Assembly (NCBI GenBank): GCA_958510875.1
Contig: OY294067.1
Span: 33,034,912 to 33,098,911, forward strand
Reading direction: 5' to 3'
From: Endomychus coccineus
Lineage: Eukaryota > Arthropoda > Insecta > Coleoptera > Endomychidae
DNA: 64,000 bases
Part shown: in pieces, positions 36,301 to 48,205 of the stretch
Layout of the letters: every line of letters begins with the position of its first letter
Position numbering within the stretch: the first letter of the stretch is position 1
Made by a program: the position numbers and the translations under genes
The notes under the pieces: model-generated
Databases searched by the model: none
Told to the model about the DNA's origin: nothing
The model's input: the letters and a program-made list of their open reading frames with translations, nothing else

Positions 36301-37085
36301 ATTTTGCTCCAAATTACAACGCTACAAAGTCAAAAAATGCCCTCTTGAAAAAACACGCCAGCGAGGATTAAATAAAATGTTGAATGAATTACAATTGACA
36401 ATCAGTAGGACCAAAAGTAAAAGTGGAATGGAAATTTGATTGGAAAATTTAGATTAATAAAAAAAATAAGCAAGAACTGAGATTATTTTACACATATAGT
36501 AAGAACTTTTCATATGAAAGATTTCGGTATGACCTCCTTCAACTTCCGTACATTCCCAATTTTGTACTAATCTCTTGCAGTATAGCTTTTTTCAGGACTA
36601 TAATTTCAATTTTCTGTTCCCATAGTGACAGTTGAAGCATTTCCAAGAAAGGTTCACTTTTACCGCCATTAGATCTGAACTGACTCATTTTTGTACACAC
36701 GTGCTATGTCAGAATGATTTCGCTGTTAATGCCTACTTTAGACTCATCCTGTATATTACATGGGAAGCTGGATGACGATAAAACAAATTATTCGAGGGAC
36801 CAGTTTGGATCATGATTAAATGAACAAGCTGTATATTGCGTTGTGAGTAATCCATGAAATACTGATCCATTTCAGACTTCGCAGTAATCAATGTATTATG
36901 TAATCATAAATTATGAAGACTTAGACAAACTCAATATAGTGCTCTGACAGGACGATTAGATGGCAAAGTTTTGAACATCTACTAAATTACACCACCATTA
37001 TCTTAACAGCCAGTTCTCTTTCACTCCACTCTCTTGAAATACTCCAATGTCGGAAAACTGTATTTACAGCATTATGGTCCCGATA
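33400..37085. other. No gene recognised; scattered repeat scraps
   Basis: Mostly AT-rich. A short piece near 35660-35680 (aatgggacatcctat) resembles the tip of the 1136-3511 transposon, and aaaccctgtatac at about 36175 is a similar scrap. The open frames at 33649, 34197 and 35297 show no recognisable domain. Confidence 0.35.
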
Positions 37086-37090
37086 GTGCC

Positions 37091-38760
37091 ATTCATTTTA
37101 ATTAATTTTCCGCTTCGCACGATAGGTTTCCTTTTTTCCTCGAGGTGTATTAAAACTAACTGTATCAACGTTATTCGAAACACGATTTTATTTCATTAAC
37201 CCCATTTCATTTTTATACGATACAACGTTATAATCCACATAACGTGAATAATGAGCAGCCACTGACAATATTTACATACATACAATTTTGGCATAGGTTA
37301 TTGAATAGATATGAAAGGTCGAGCATCTCCTAAAAACTTCGCTTACATCAACGATTAAGAGATAATGACACATTTTTGTCAAAAAGAACCGACTGTAACA
37401 GGAAGCGTATCACTAGGAATGCAGATGCAAAAGAACGTGTTCTAAATAGTGTGTCGAATAACCCAGGAATTGGTACCAGGAGACTGGCATTGATGGAAAA
37501 CGTGCCTAAGAATAGTGTATTGGAAATTTTGCATGATCAGTTGCTGAAGCCGCATCATTTACAATGCCTTCAAGCTAGTAAACCGCAAAATTTTCAACTC
37601 CGATTAGATCTTTAATGATAACAATTCAAAATCCAACAAGAGTGCCATTTCTTTCTGAAAACGTTGTTCACTAATGAAACCGGAATTGTGAATTTGCATA
37701 ACAGTCACGTTTGGGCAGACGGAAACACTCATGCATATTTTGAAGCAAGAATAGTGCAAGGTTAGTGTTATTCATTTTAATTAATTTTCCGTTTCTCACA
37801 ATAGGTTTCCTTTTTTCCTCGAGGGGTATTGAAGCTAATTGTATCAACGTTATTCTAAACACGATTTTATTCCATTAACCATATTTCATTTTCATACGAT
37901 ACAACATTATAATTCACATAACGTGAATAATGAACAGCCACTGGCAATATGGAAGTCATTGGCGTAGGTTATTGAAGGGAAATGAAAGGTCGAGCGCTCC
38001 CTCCTAAAACCTATTTGCTCGATTACATCAACGCTTAAGAGAAAATGGTACATTTTTGTCAAAAAGAACCGATTGTGACAGAAAGCGTACCAATAGGAAT
38101 GCAGATGCAAAAGAACGTATATTAAATATTGCATCGGCTAATCCAGGAATTAGCACCAGGAGACTGGCAATACTGGCATTGATGGAAAACGTGCCTAAGA
38201 GGGAATTTAGCATGATAAGTTGCTGAAGCCGCATCAATTACAACGCCTTCAAGCTATTAAACCACAAGAGACTGATTTCTCTCTAGAAACGTTGCTCATT
38301 AATGAAGCCGCGGGGATAAATTTTGAATTTCCATAACAGTCACGTTTGGGCAGACAAAAATCATCATGCATATTTTGAAACAAGATTTCAAAAAAAAATT
38401 TCGATAAATGTATGGGCGGTACAATCGACAATCATTTAATTGAACCTTTTATAATGCCTCGTCGCTTAAATGGTGAGACAAATTTGAATTTTTTGGGAAA
38501 CGACCTTACAGATCTCCTAGATAATGTGCCATTCGCAACTATTTTATCAAGTTGGTTCATGTATGATGGAGCACCTCTTAATTTTAGTGTTCGAGTTCGA
38601 AATCATTTAGACTCAGTTCACCCTCAGAAGTGGACAGGCCGTAGCGGTCAAGATGTATGGCCTCCTCGTTCACCCGACCTAAGCCCCTTAGTTTTTTTCT
38701 CTGGGGTTATTTGAAATCAATAATCAACTCGGTTGCAATTAAAAATATGGGTCATCTCAA
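37091..38760 (+). pseudogene. Degraded Tc1/mariner-type transposase with internal tandem duplication
   Basis: The first copy (37091-37768) has a 5' region and an HTH part with RRLALMENVPKNSVLEILHDQ and QLLKPHHLQ, then NETGIVNLHNSHVW. The second copy starts at 37770 (offset about 679) and repeats this with more stops. It continues into IDNHLIEPF, WFMYDGAPLNFS (second catalytic Asp) and WPPRSPDLSPLVFF, where the third acidic residue of the LDFF motif has become Val. This matches the insect DUF4817/DDE_3 transposases, related to but distinct from the copy at 1726-2852. Several frameshifts and stops make it inactive. TIRs were not delimited. Confidence 0.75.
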
Positions 38761-39080
38761 AAAAAGGATAATAGAGTAATGTGTGATAATTTGGAATAAG
38801 GAATGCTTAGTTGAATGAGTACGAATATCCATGAGGAATCGAGTAGGAAGCTGCATTGACATGAATGGTGAACATTGTTATCAAATGTTATAATTATTTG
38901 TTGAGATTCATTATTTAGTAATTATTTTATGATTTGTTTGCTAATTAATAAAGCGCCGTAGCTCATTATTGAAGCATTTCCGGAAGTATGTTGATATAAA
39001 ATTCATTTCTTATTTCTTGTGTATAATTTCATTCTGAAATTTGACATATGAAATTCTGTATTCTGTATTCATTATTCTGT

Positions 39081-40295
39081 AATAATGATTCTTGACCCAG
39101 GTATGAATTATACATGAATTCTCGGGAACTAGGTCACACTAACACACATGCTTATTATTTTCGTCTTTACGTACGTTTCGCTATCACGATCATCATCAGA
39201 AGACGTATCAATGTCTAAAACGTGATTTCTTAAAACTAATTGTATGAAAAAAGTGGTAAAACAAACTCACAAAGAACCCAGAAGTCAGTCCCAAAAACTT
39301 GATAAACGGTAATACAGATAATTTTATAACTCTATCATACCTACATTCCGGAGAGCTCAAAGAAAATTAAGAAATGTTTGAAAAAGTGTGATATAAATGT
39401 TGCGCATAAACCTACTAACTGTGTTTGTGAATATTTTTCAAATCTAAAACCTTTAATATCTAAAATCAACAAACTCGCACAGGATACAAATTAGATTGTT
39501 TAGATTGCGATGGGACTTATACAGGAATATCTGAACAATATTTACAAAAAAGAATGTACGGCCATAAGTATAGTACTAAAAATAAAAACTTATCATAAAT
39601 TTCTTTTCATTTCATCGTCCTTGCTAAACATTGTTTTGATATTATAACCATCAATTTGATTACAAAAATTTTATTGCTTTAACTGAAGAAACCAATTATT
39701 ATAAAAGATCTATTCTGGAGATGATTCACATAGAACGTGACTTCAAATCTGTAAATCATAGAGCAGACGTCCAATCATTAAGTCAGATTTATACTAATTT
39801 AATTAATTAAAACCCTTGCAAATTCCTACATGCGTCTTTATAATGTTAAAAGTATATTTAAGGTAGAGTGCTTAAATAGCAATATTTATAATAAGGTTTG
39901 ATAACCTTTTTCTATTATCTCATAAATCTTCAAACATCTAGTTCGAATGTGGATACTTGAGCGTTATATTTTTTGGTTTCATTCAGTCATATTTCAAACT
40001 GTGCTTTGATTTGACTTCTAAATTTATAAGATAATTGCTAAGCAGTGGATTCTTGCTTCATATACTTATAACATTAATGTGTTACTATTCCGATTACTCG
40101 TGTTTCGGTTCGTTTCGGCGATCAGGGCATTTTTAACAGAAATCAGTAAGATAAGAACGGCTTGTGATGATACAATTAGTTTTAAGAAATCACGTTTTAG
40201 ACATTGATACGTCTTTTGATGATGGTCGTGATATCGAAAAGACGAAAATGATGAGCATATGTGGTAGTGTGACCTATTTCGCGAGAATGTACACA
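39081..40295 (+). mobile_element. Degraded Penelope-like element (GIY-YIG end) with inverted terminal repeats
   Basis: The left end (aataatgattcttgaccc, 39081 on) is the same family as 10666 and 54912. An inverted counterpart ends near 40295. The left hammerhead equivalent at 39163-39204 (minus) keeps stem I, the core and GAAAC/GUAC/GUA but has two mismatches in helix II. The right one near 40208-40245 has lost the cleavage triplet. The interior encodes C-terminal Penelope sequence in broken frames: KPTNCVCEYFSNLKP, then KLDCLDCDGTYTGISEQ (the GIY-YIG core with CxxC) and later IIKDLFW-type remnants. It shares its 3' untranslated part with 10920-11290. Confidence 0.7.
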
Positions 40296-40299
40296 TAAT

Positions 40300-41700
40300 T
40301 TCCGGATAGCCTGTATATCAACAGTGAATTCTATGGATAGATTATTGATTTTGTCAATCAACTCTGGCGTTGAGTTCTATGTGACAAATGAATTCAAAGA
40401 AGTATCACTTCCAAGACAGCTTCAAAAATATGCAACATATAGTTTCAACTTGCCTGAAAGTCAGAATGTTACGTATATTTTGCGCTCGTGATCTATCTTC
40501 ATTGTAATTTAAATTTGACCTGATTCAACATGATTGGAAACTGAAATGCGTTCAGAGTTTAGATCATATTGCTGAACGAGAGACCTTCGTCATAAGTTCA
40601 CGAACTGCCTGCATAGTAAAGAATTGGGGTCCAGCCCGTGGAGGCGGATGCCGATGACACAATATAATTGTACAACGACCAGCATGAGCTACGCCTCGGT
40701 TCGGTTTCTCCGGAAACCCAGATGTTACAGAATAATGTAAAATATCAAATCCGATCCAAAAAATTTCGGTTAGCACAAACGAAGACCCTCACGTAATTCT
40801 AACTGGCTCAACGGCCTCGATAAATTGGTTATTTTATGAAGAGACTAAAAGATTTCATTAGTTGAAAGGTTTGCCTTCATTTTGAACCTTATCTATAACC
40901 TAATTAGTTGGCTTGACTTGACATGGGATATTTTTTGTGTGTTTGATTTTATATGAACAATGGTTGAGGATTAAGGGTTTGAGAAAGTACATGACAGTGC
41001 TCTAGTAGTTGCGTTGTAACATAATACCGCAGTGTTGCCAGATGTACTTCATCCAGATTGAAACTTTGTTCCAAGGAAATAAGATTCCGTTGAAACATAA
41101 TAGATTTTAAAGTTAGGTAGTTCAGGTTATTAACAGAGAATTAGTCGCCTTTACAAAATCCCAAATCCAGTGTCTTTTGTTAAGATAATAGAAAATAACA
41201 TTAACATCTAACAACACTGAATACGCGAACATTTACGATACTTACCGGGCGCGTTCAATAACTGCGACTTAGAAACTTTTTTATTGTTAACCAAATAATA
41301 TACAGAACAAATCAGGAATCTGTAGTGGTAGTTTTTTGAACATCACATTTGGCGTGATTCATATTGTGTCCCAGAAGCAAGGTCCTAAGCAGTAGAAATC
41401 TAAATAGAAACAATTAATGGATCATGTAATTGAAAATAATTTATTCTATAAGGTAACATGATTCACCTATCATTCAAATATGTATATCTGAACTAATTTT
41501 CTTAACATGGGTTCATACTTATTTACTAATTGTTGAATATTATAGTTTGAAAATCACGGTCCTATGATTTTCAAGATATTTACATGTTTGAGAGTCTACC
41601 ATTTACACTCTATTTTCAAGAATGTAAGTGGCTAAAAAAAAATAATTTTCCAACAAATTTTTACTTTATTCATATTGAAAAATCTTGTCTTCCGGATGGA
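40300..41700. other. No gene recognised
   Basis: AT-rich apart from a GC-richer piece at 40600-40720, which has open sequence on both strands but no homology that I recognise. Confidence 0.35.
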
Positions 41701-41726
41701 TTCCGCGTCACAATAGCTCGACTTGA

Positions 41727-41769
41727 TGCCGACGTTTCGCCAACCATTACAGGTGGCATCTTCAGGGCA
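41727..41769 (-). ncRNA. Hammerhead-like motif in the PLE 3' region
   Basis: On the minus strand: stem I UGCC/GGCA (4 bp), core CUGAAGA, extra U, helix II GCCACC paired with GGUUGGC (6 bp with one bulged U), then GAAACGUC with stem III reduced to AC next to GU. It lies about 100 bp past the stop codon of the RT/GIY-YIG frame, in the same orientation, which ties this motif type directly to a Penelope-like element. Confidence 0.65.
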
Positions 41770-41872
41770 GGCTTGAGGCTTGAACTGAAACTGGTTCTAC
41801 TGGTTTCTGTAGCCGTATTTATTGCAGGAAAAATCCTTCACCCTACATAGTTCACTGCCTTTGTTCCGGTGG

Positions 41873-43432
41873 TTAACTTCGTTCCGACACCTGACCCTGC
41901 CGTTGTGCGATCATGTGCGAAGTGGAATTTTCGAGGATGGGTTTCCAAATGTTGGGAAGGTAATATCCTGAGTCACGGTTCAGATTGTTCGGATGTTTTT
42001 GGATTTCTATAGCTTCAAGGATTTTTCGCTGATAGAAGTTTGGGGCTCGGACTAGGATTTTAGTATCTTCAAAAAGGATTTGATGATTTGTGTTAAACTT
42101 ATGTTCCCCAAGTGCAGATCTACTGGTGTCACGAAGTCTTGTACAGCGCTCATATTCTTTCACACGAGTAGCTACTGTACGACCTGTTTCACCAATGTAG
42201 ACTTCACCGCAAGAACAGGGAATACTATAAACACCTTCTGAGTGGAGAGGAGGAAGGGGATCTTCAATAGGTTTGTAAAACTGAGATAATTTTGGAAGTG
42301 TGGAAAAACGGATAGAAATATTATGTTTTTTGAGGATTTTGGAAATTCGATCTGTTATATTTTGAATACATGGAAGATAGGCCGTGGATAAAGCAGGTGG
42401 GAGGGTTTCTGGCTCAGGTCGATTTGGAATTTTAGGTGAAGTGTATTTCTTTATGGCTTTTTGAATGTTGTAATGGGAGAAATTATTTGATAATAAGGCA
42501 GATGATAGATGTTTTAATTCTGATTTTAAAGATTGAGGCTGAGATAGGTTGACAGCTCTGTGGACCAGGGAGTTTATGACAGATTGCTTTTGGGCAGGGT
42601 GGTGGCGGGAAAGACCATTGAGGTATCTATCGGTATGGGTGGGCTTCCGATACACAGAATGTCTTAAAGTACCGTCAGTCTGTCGACTAACCAATACATC
42701 CAGGAACGGGAGTGAGCCTTGCGATTCGACTTCCATGGTGAAACGGATATTGGGATGTAATGAATTTAAATGATTGAGGAAGGGAACAAGCTTTTCGCGA
42801 CCATGTTGCCAAATAACGAAAGTATCGTCGACATATCTAAACCAACATTTCGGCTTGAGAACAGATGAGTCAATGGCATCTTGTTCAAAAGCTTCCATGA
42901 AGATATTAGCTATGATCGGGGAAAGTGGGGAACCCATGGCAGCTCCCGAAGACTGCTCGTAGAACTTGCCATCGTATAGAAAATATGTGGAGGATAGACA
43001 AAAATCAATTAACGGTAGCAAGTCCGTTGAAATGTTTTTGGCAGGTAACAATTGAGAAATTAAGGAAAGGGTGTCTGGAATGGGAACATTGGTAAACAGT
43101 GATTTGACGTCGAAGCTGACGAGCAAATCGCATGGGTCAACTTTCAACGTTTGAAGTTTTTCAACGAAATGAAAGGAATTTAGGATAAAACTATTGGAAT
43201 CACCTACAAGGGGTTTGAGAATAGATGACAGGTATCGAGAGAGTTTATAAGTAGGAGATCCGATAGTGCTGACAATTGGTCTCAGGGGAACTGAGGGCTT
43301 ATGAATTTTAGGCAAACCATATAAACGGGGACATTTTGAACAATGGGGGATAAGAAATTTCTTATCTGAATCAGGAAGGGAAGAATGACGAATAATTTGT
43401 GAAATTGAACGAATAGAGGAGGTGGGATCTTT
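41873..43432 (-). CDS. Penelope-like reverse transcriptase plus GIY-YIG endonuclease (5'-incomplete)
   Basis: Open without interruption from 43432 to the stop at 41873 (519 sense codons). No ATG is needed; TTG 43315 is only a frame-internal codon. Counting residues from 43315: RT motif A FDVKSLFTNVP at 68-78, motif B AAMGSPLSP at 125-133, catalytic YVDD at 161-164, then a thumb-like region and a linker. The GIY-YIG nuclease follows: GVYSIPCSCGEVYIGETGR at 361-379, Arg at 379 and a conserved Glu in KILEAIEI at 431-438. Before 43315 the frame adds SKCPRLYGLPK, the standard lead-in to the Penelope RT. This order defines Penelope-like elements, which use the nuclease to nick target DNA and the telomerase-related RT to copy RNA. 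The N-terminal third is missing, so the copy cannot be autonomous as seen. Confidence 0.92.
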   Translation of the reverse strand, partial: KDPTSSIRSISQIIRHSSLPDSDKKFLIPHCSKCPRLYGLPKIHKPSVPLRPIVSTIGSPTYKLSRYLSSILKPLVGDSNSFILNSFHFVEKLQTLKVDPCDLLVSFDVKSLFTNVPIPDTLSLISQLLPAKNISTDLLPLIDFCLSSTYFLYDGKFYEQSSGAAMGSPLSPIIANIFMEAFEQDAIDSSVLKPKCWFRYVDDTFVIWQHGREKLVPFLNHLNSLHPNIRFTMEVESQGSLPFLDVLVSRQTDGTLRHSVYRKPTHTDRYLNGLSRHHPAQKQSVINSLVHRAVNLSQPQSLKSELKHLSSALLSNNFSHYNIQKAIKKYTSPKIPNRPEPETLPPALSTAYLPCIQNITDRISKILKKHNISIRFSTLPKLSQFYKPIEDPLPPLHSEGVYSIPCSCGEVYIGETGRTVATRVKEYERCTRLRDTSRSALGEHKFNTNHQILFEDTKILVRAPNFYQRKILEAIEIQKHPNNLNRDSGYYLPNIWKPILENSTSHMIAQRQGQVSERS

Positions 43433-43439
43433 TTATTCA

Positions 43440-44158
43440 TATTGTATCACAAAATTTTTTTTTTTGAGATTAAGTTAATATCAATATTAACTCATTTCAA
43501 AAAAAACATTGCCACTTATAAAATTGAGAATGGCTCTGAATCATGTAGTAAATACGAAAAAAAATGAAGATTGTGAGAATCAAACTACAATATTTAACAA
43601 CTAGTAAAATGAACTCACTCACACTATTCATAATTATTTAACTCGCGGTTTCAAAGTATAGAGATATGGGGTTCGACTTGAATCGATATGTAATTATGAA
43701 CTCTTGAAAATGATTTTGAAATAATTTGAAGCTTCATATTTGCGAGTAATGAAATACATGAATAAGGTATTTTTTATTTTAGGAAATTCACTTTGGATGT
43801 GCTCCCCCAAACCCTCGATTATGGTGTGCAAATAATTTTATCGTCACTGACTGTTTACTCCTCCTACAGAGAATCTCGATTTATTGAATATCACTAATAT
43901 AATTGATCAATAACTCTATGAGCTTAGAGAATTCCTAATGAATTTTTCAATAGTGCAGATGATACAATACAAAATACAGGGAATCTCAATTGTTTCCCAA
44001 AATGTTTTTCTTTAATTGATTCATGCAGAACATAACTCTTATTTCGAAAGAGAGAGCTTTCATTGCGATGAATATGTAGTTGTGATTGCGACTTTTGGTA
44101 GACATTTGGTTCTAGTTTGTAGTCCAGTCACTCAATTTCTTATTCCATTTTGCATCAA
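43440..44158. other. No gene recognised
   Basis: AT-rich spacer between the PLE and the first large palindrome; no feature assigned. Confidence 0.35.
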
Positions 44159-44159
44159 A

Positions 44160-45395
44160 TATATGACCCAAAATTTTATGGAATTGACGTTTTTCCGATA
44201 TTTGAAGAAAAAAATAAGTTCAATGGACAACTATGAAGCGAAAATTTGTGGGGCATTACTTAAAGCAAAATGACTCTGGTTAGAGGTTTTCTCAAGCTAA
44301 GGTCCCCAATATCGGGCCCATTTTATCCATTTTTCATGAAAATCAAATATTTGGTTAATTGTAATTACATCGACGAATTTACGCTATTTATCATATCAAT
44401 CGGTAGTATTCTTTATGCACTAAGCGTTTATGATTTTTTGATTTTTGCAAAGGTGGCAATCCGCTTTGTAAAAATCTTAATTTCGCGATTGCGGTACGTA
44501 TAATGAGTGTTTTGACTCAAAACCAAAATGCAAATTGAAGCTCTTGATGCCCTCCATATTTTCCGGGAAGAAACAGGCATTTTGGTCCAGATTGGGCCAG
44601 TCAGACCACGATTGAAAAAAACCGATTCCGTAAAAATTTTAGGTTAGGAAGTTGAGTCCTTGAAATAAATATCGGGAATAGATAGCTTAATCTCTTCCGG
44701 TCACTTTGAGGTACATTTGGTTGAGTTGAACATGAGAGAAACTATATTGAACCTTTCGGGACCTATAGGGCCCAATTTTAGGTATTATTTGAAAACTTTG
44801 GAGGGTTCAGAATTTAATGATCTAAGGTTGGCCCCTGTAGGTCCCAAAGGTTCAAAATAGTTTTTTTCGTGTTCAACTGACTTAAATGAGACGTAGTTAG
44901 GTTCAAAATGACCGGAAGAGATCAGTCTATCTATTCCCGATATTTATTTGTAGATCCCAACTTTTTACCTCAAAATTTTCTCATTTATTCCTGGAGTGGA
45001 TGGAGGGCATCAAGAGCTTTAATTTGCATTTTGGTTTGAGTCAAAATACCCATTATTCGCCCGCAATCGCGAAATTACGATTTTTACAAAACGACCGATT
45101 CCAGCGCCTCCTTTGCAATTATCAAAAAAATCATAAACAATACTACCGATTGATATGGAAAATCGCATAATAGAGCGTAAATTCATCGATTTAATTACAA
45201 TTAACGAAACATTTGATTTTCATGAAAAATTGACAAAATTGGCCCTATACTGGGGCCCTTAGCTTCGGATAACCTCTAACCGGTGTCATTTTGCTTTAAA
45301 TAATGCTCCACAACTTTTCTCGCCTCATAGCGGTCCATTGAGCTTATTTTTTTCTTTAAATATCGGAAAAACGTCAATTTGGGTGATTTTGGACA
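44160..45395. repeat. 1.2-kb palindromic repeat
   Basis: Arms of about 600 bp: 44188-44785 pairs with 44800-45380. Examples are the gacgtttttccgatatttgaag segment near 44188 with its complement near 45365, and ttgatgccctcc at 44545 with ggagggcatcaa at 45005. The centre is near 44800. Its open frames are palindrome shadows with no homology. Probably a foldback-type element. Confidence 0.8.
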
Positions 45396-45399
45396 TAAG

Positions 45400-46370
45400 T
45401 GTAACAGTAATAGGTGAATTCAGACACCATATTCTTGTTCAACACACCCGAAAACATAGATATAAACCATAAAATGTCGCTTCCTATATTTGACCCCAAA
45501 AATTTAAGGGTGACTGTATTATACATACAATTCACTCGTTTTATGTCATACTAAAATACCTACCCTTTGCTATAAGAATTACTACTAATTACATTCAACT
45601 ATTGAAAGTAGGAAACTCAATCCACTAGAATCAATAAATTTTGAGCGAAGCCAACTCTTCAAATAATCTACTCAATAACTGATTTGATTTAGGAGACTGC
45701 AGTGTGCACTGTTATAATGAGAACGAACATTAAAGTTCCAAATTTTACATTTTAATGAAACGAAATGGTATTTAACAAACTTATTTTATTTCTTATCGTT
45801 TGGTATATTGAATGTAAGAAACGTTCGTAAAGAGACGGATATCTTCATTGATCGGCTCTATCTTTGTTGAAACGCAAGTTTACATTAAACCTTTAGCTGA
45901 TTATATCAAAATGCATGTTCATGTTTCGACTGAAAACATGTATGGTACATTTTGTGAACATCTGGTAATTTGTAATTTCCCGATGAGTTTCAGAATGTCA
46001 CGATTTTCATGAAGCTTAAAATTGTACACTTAGCAACAACATAAAAATGCAACTAACATCACGACGTCTAACAGAAAAAATCGTGACATTATAAACTCTC
46101 CAGCTCCTGAAAGTATCCGGAGTTAATGAAACATATTTACTTTTTAGATCTACTCTCCACAGATAAAATTCAAAATCCCAGAAACTAGAAAAGGATGCTT
46201 TCAATTGTGATTATTTTATCGCAGAAGGTGCAAGAAGAAAAAAGTATCTGAAAGTTATATATCTATGAATTCGCCGTTTACTTAGTGTAAAATCTTTTCA
46301 AACTTTCTAAAGTTGGAGAATAAAACTCCAATTTACCCTAAAACCTGTGACGTTTAATTTATAGTTAATT
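45400..46370. other. No gene recognised
   Basis: AT-rich, no feature assigned. Confidence 0.35.
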
Positions 46371-46373
46371 CTG

Positions 46374-47522
46374 ACAAATTGTTTCACCACATTGTGGCAT
46401 TCTCAAAGCTTCGAGTTGAATATTGGAAATCAAACTGAATGTGGTACATATTTAGGGATGCGGGTAGCCAATGGTTTGGGCGAGAGTTTATGCACAAAGT
46501 TGTTGATTAGTGAATTATATGTATCGATTTGGTCATTTAATATTGTCTCAAAATAAGGCGACAAGTATGTATCAAATATACAGGCTGAGTCAGTTTTATG
46601 TCAGTTTTATGGAGAAAAGTTCCTATAAACATATGTCGTAGAAGGCTTCGTGTTCGAGATACAGGGTGTTGAAATTGAGAAAAAAATTTCGTTTTTTGCG
46701 AATATCTCCGGAACAGTTTATCGTACGGAAAACAGCTTTCGTGAGCGTTTTCTACTCATAGTAAGCTATGTTCTGTGCGGTAAAAAACTTTTTTTCGGTC
46801 ATAATTGGTGAAGATTTTGAAGGGGTAATGGGTGTTTTTCTCCCCAACTTCTACGCCACTGAAAAAAGTACGATTTTGAGACAACCATTTGAACGGCCAA
46901 TGTTTTCTACACAAAAAAGGTACTAGTCCTAAGCTCCAAAATTGACCGTTTTCGAGAAAAATCAACTTTTATGTTGAAAAACAAGGTCAATCTTTTGGTT
47001 TTGTTTCTTGTTCTAACGTTTGCATAAATTTTGTTTAATTAGTAAGAATTGACCATGTTTTTCAACATAAAAGTTGATTTTTCTCGAAAACGGTCAACTT
47101 TAGAGCTTATGACCAGTACCATTTTTGTGTAGAAAACATTGGCGGTTCAAATGGTTGTCTCGAAACCGTACTTTTGTCAGTGGAGTAGAAGTTGGGGGGA
47201 AAAACACCCATTACCCCTCCAAAATCTTCACCAATTAAGAGTAAAAAAATTTTTTGTATCGCTCAGAACATAGCATGAGTAGAAAATGCTTACAAAAGCT
47301 GTCTTTTGTACGATAAACGGTTCCGGAGATATTCGCAAGAAAGAATTTTTTTTTTTCAATTTCAACACCCTGTATCTCGAAAACGAAGCCTTCTACGACA
47401 TGAACCTATGTTTACCCCAATCCCTAAATTTGGTTCACATTCAGAATGATTCAGATGAAATATTTAAATAGTTTCAGCTGATGAATTCTAGCTTTGAGAA
47501 TGCCAGAGAGTGGTGGACAAAT
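46374..47522. repeat. Palindromic repeat with asymmetric insertion
   Basis: The outer arms (gtggcattctcaaagct at 46394, mirrored near 47500) and inner arms (46610-46985 with 47050-47425) are inverted. The left arm holds about 150 bp extra (46467-46620) with no partner. The inner tip includes a tacagggtgttgaaatt motif (46660) and its complement (47368). The same family is represented by the fragment at 18885-19047. Confidence 0.8.
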
Positions 47523-48205
47523 TTCTTAGTCTTAGTTAGGAATTAAATGTTCAAGGTTCTTGTGTAAATTTGATTTTATTCTGGAAGTTGCTAGGATTCA
47601 TTTGTAATCCCTGTGTCTTTAAGATTGTGTACACTGTTGTGAGCAAACTAGTGTGATAATTACAAAGTTTCGAACTCGAAATATCAGATGAATCGAAGTA
47701 ATCGAAGTAGGATGATTCTCACAGCATATATTGCAACTTGAGATAGCATATTGTGACATGAAAATAGAAGAAAAACTAGCGAAAATAACGCGATAGATAA
47801 TATTAGATTAATTGGAATGTGAGACTATTCGATTAATTGGAATGTGAGACTAGTCAGCAGAACCATAATTGAAAATTCTACAAACGTGACTAGTTCCTAC
47901 ACATGCAGGAAGATGTAACGTGGAAAAAATATAGAAATGGATAATCTTGATTAACGGATGAATTCCACGTCCACTATTGAAATGAGTTCCAGATGTAGAA
48001 CCTATATGCAAGATATACCCACGAATTATGTAAGAAGAGACTTATCCTGTTGTGTGACTTCCTTGTTTCAGAGAAATTCATTCAGGCAACTACTAAATTC
48101 TGAACTCTCCAATAGAGTACTGCAGGATTTTGTATGACAATATAGAATATTTTACTCAATGATGGATCCGTTTCAATATTTGTCATCATTCATAACTGAT
48201 AGTTT

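Larger units (their letters stand above)
41700..43435 (-). mobile_element. 5'-truncated Penelope-like retroelement
   Basis: Minus-strand element with a long RT/GIY-YIG frame, a short 3' untranslated region and a hammerhead-like motif at 41727-41769. It loses coding similarity abruptly at an in-frame TAA at 43433-43435, consistent with 5' truncation. Termini were not precisely mapped. The sequence is far less decayed than the PLE at 39.1-40.3 kb and belongs to a different family. Confidence 0.82.

Noticed and set aside
40564..40776. 70-codon minus-strand open frame in a GC-richer patch
   Set aside because: No domain or family pattern recognised on either strand and no supporting context.
42549..42962. 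Plus-strand open frames opposite the Penelope RT
   Set aside because: They are antisense shadows of the long minus-strand RT/GIY-YIG frame, whose motifs are unmistakable.
44016..44503. Two adjacent plus-strand open frames of 85 and 77 codons
   Set aside because: They overlap the arm of a palindromic repeat and have no homology; open frames in arms are mirrored by non-open ones.
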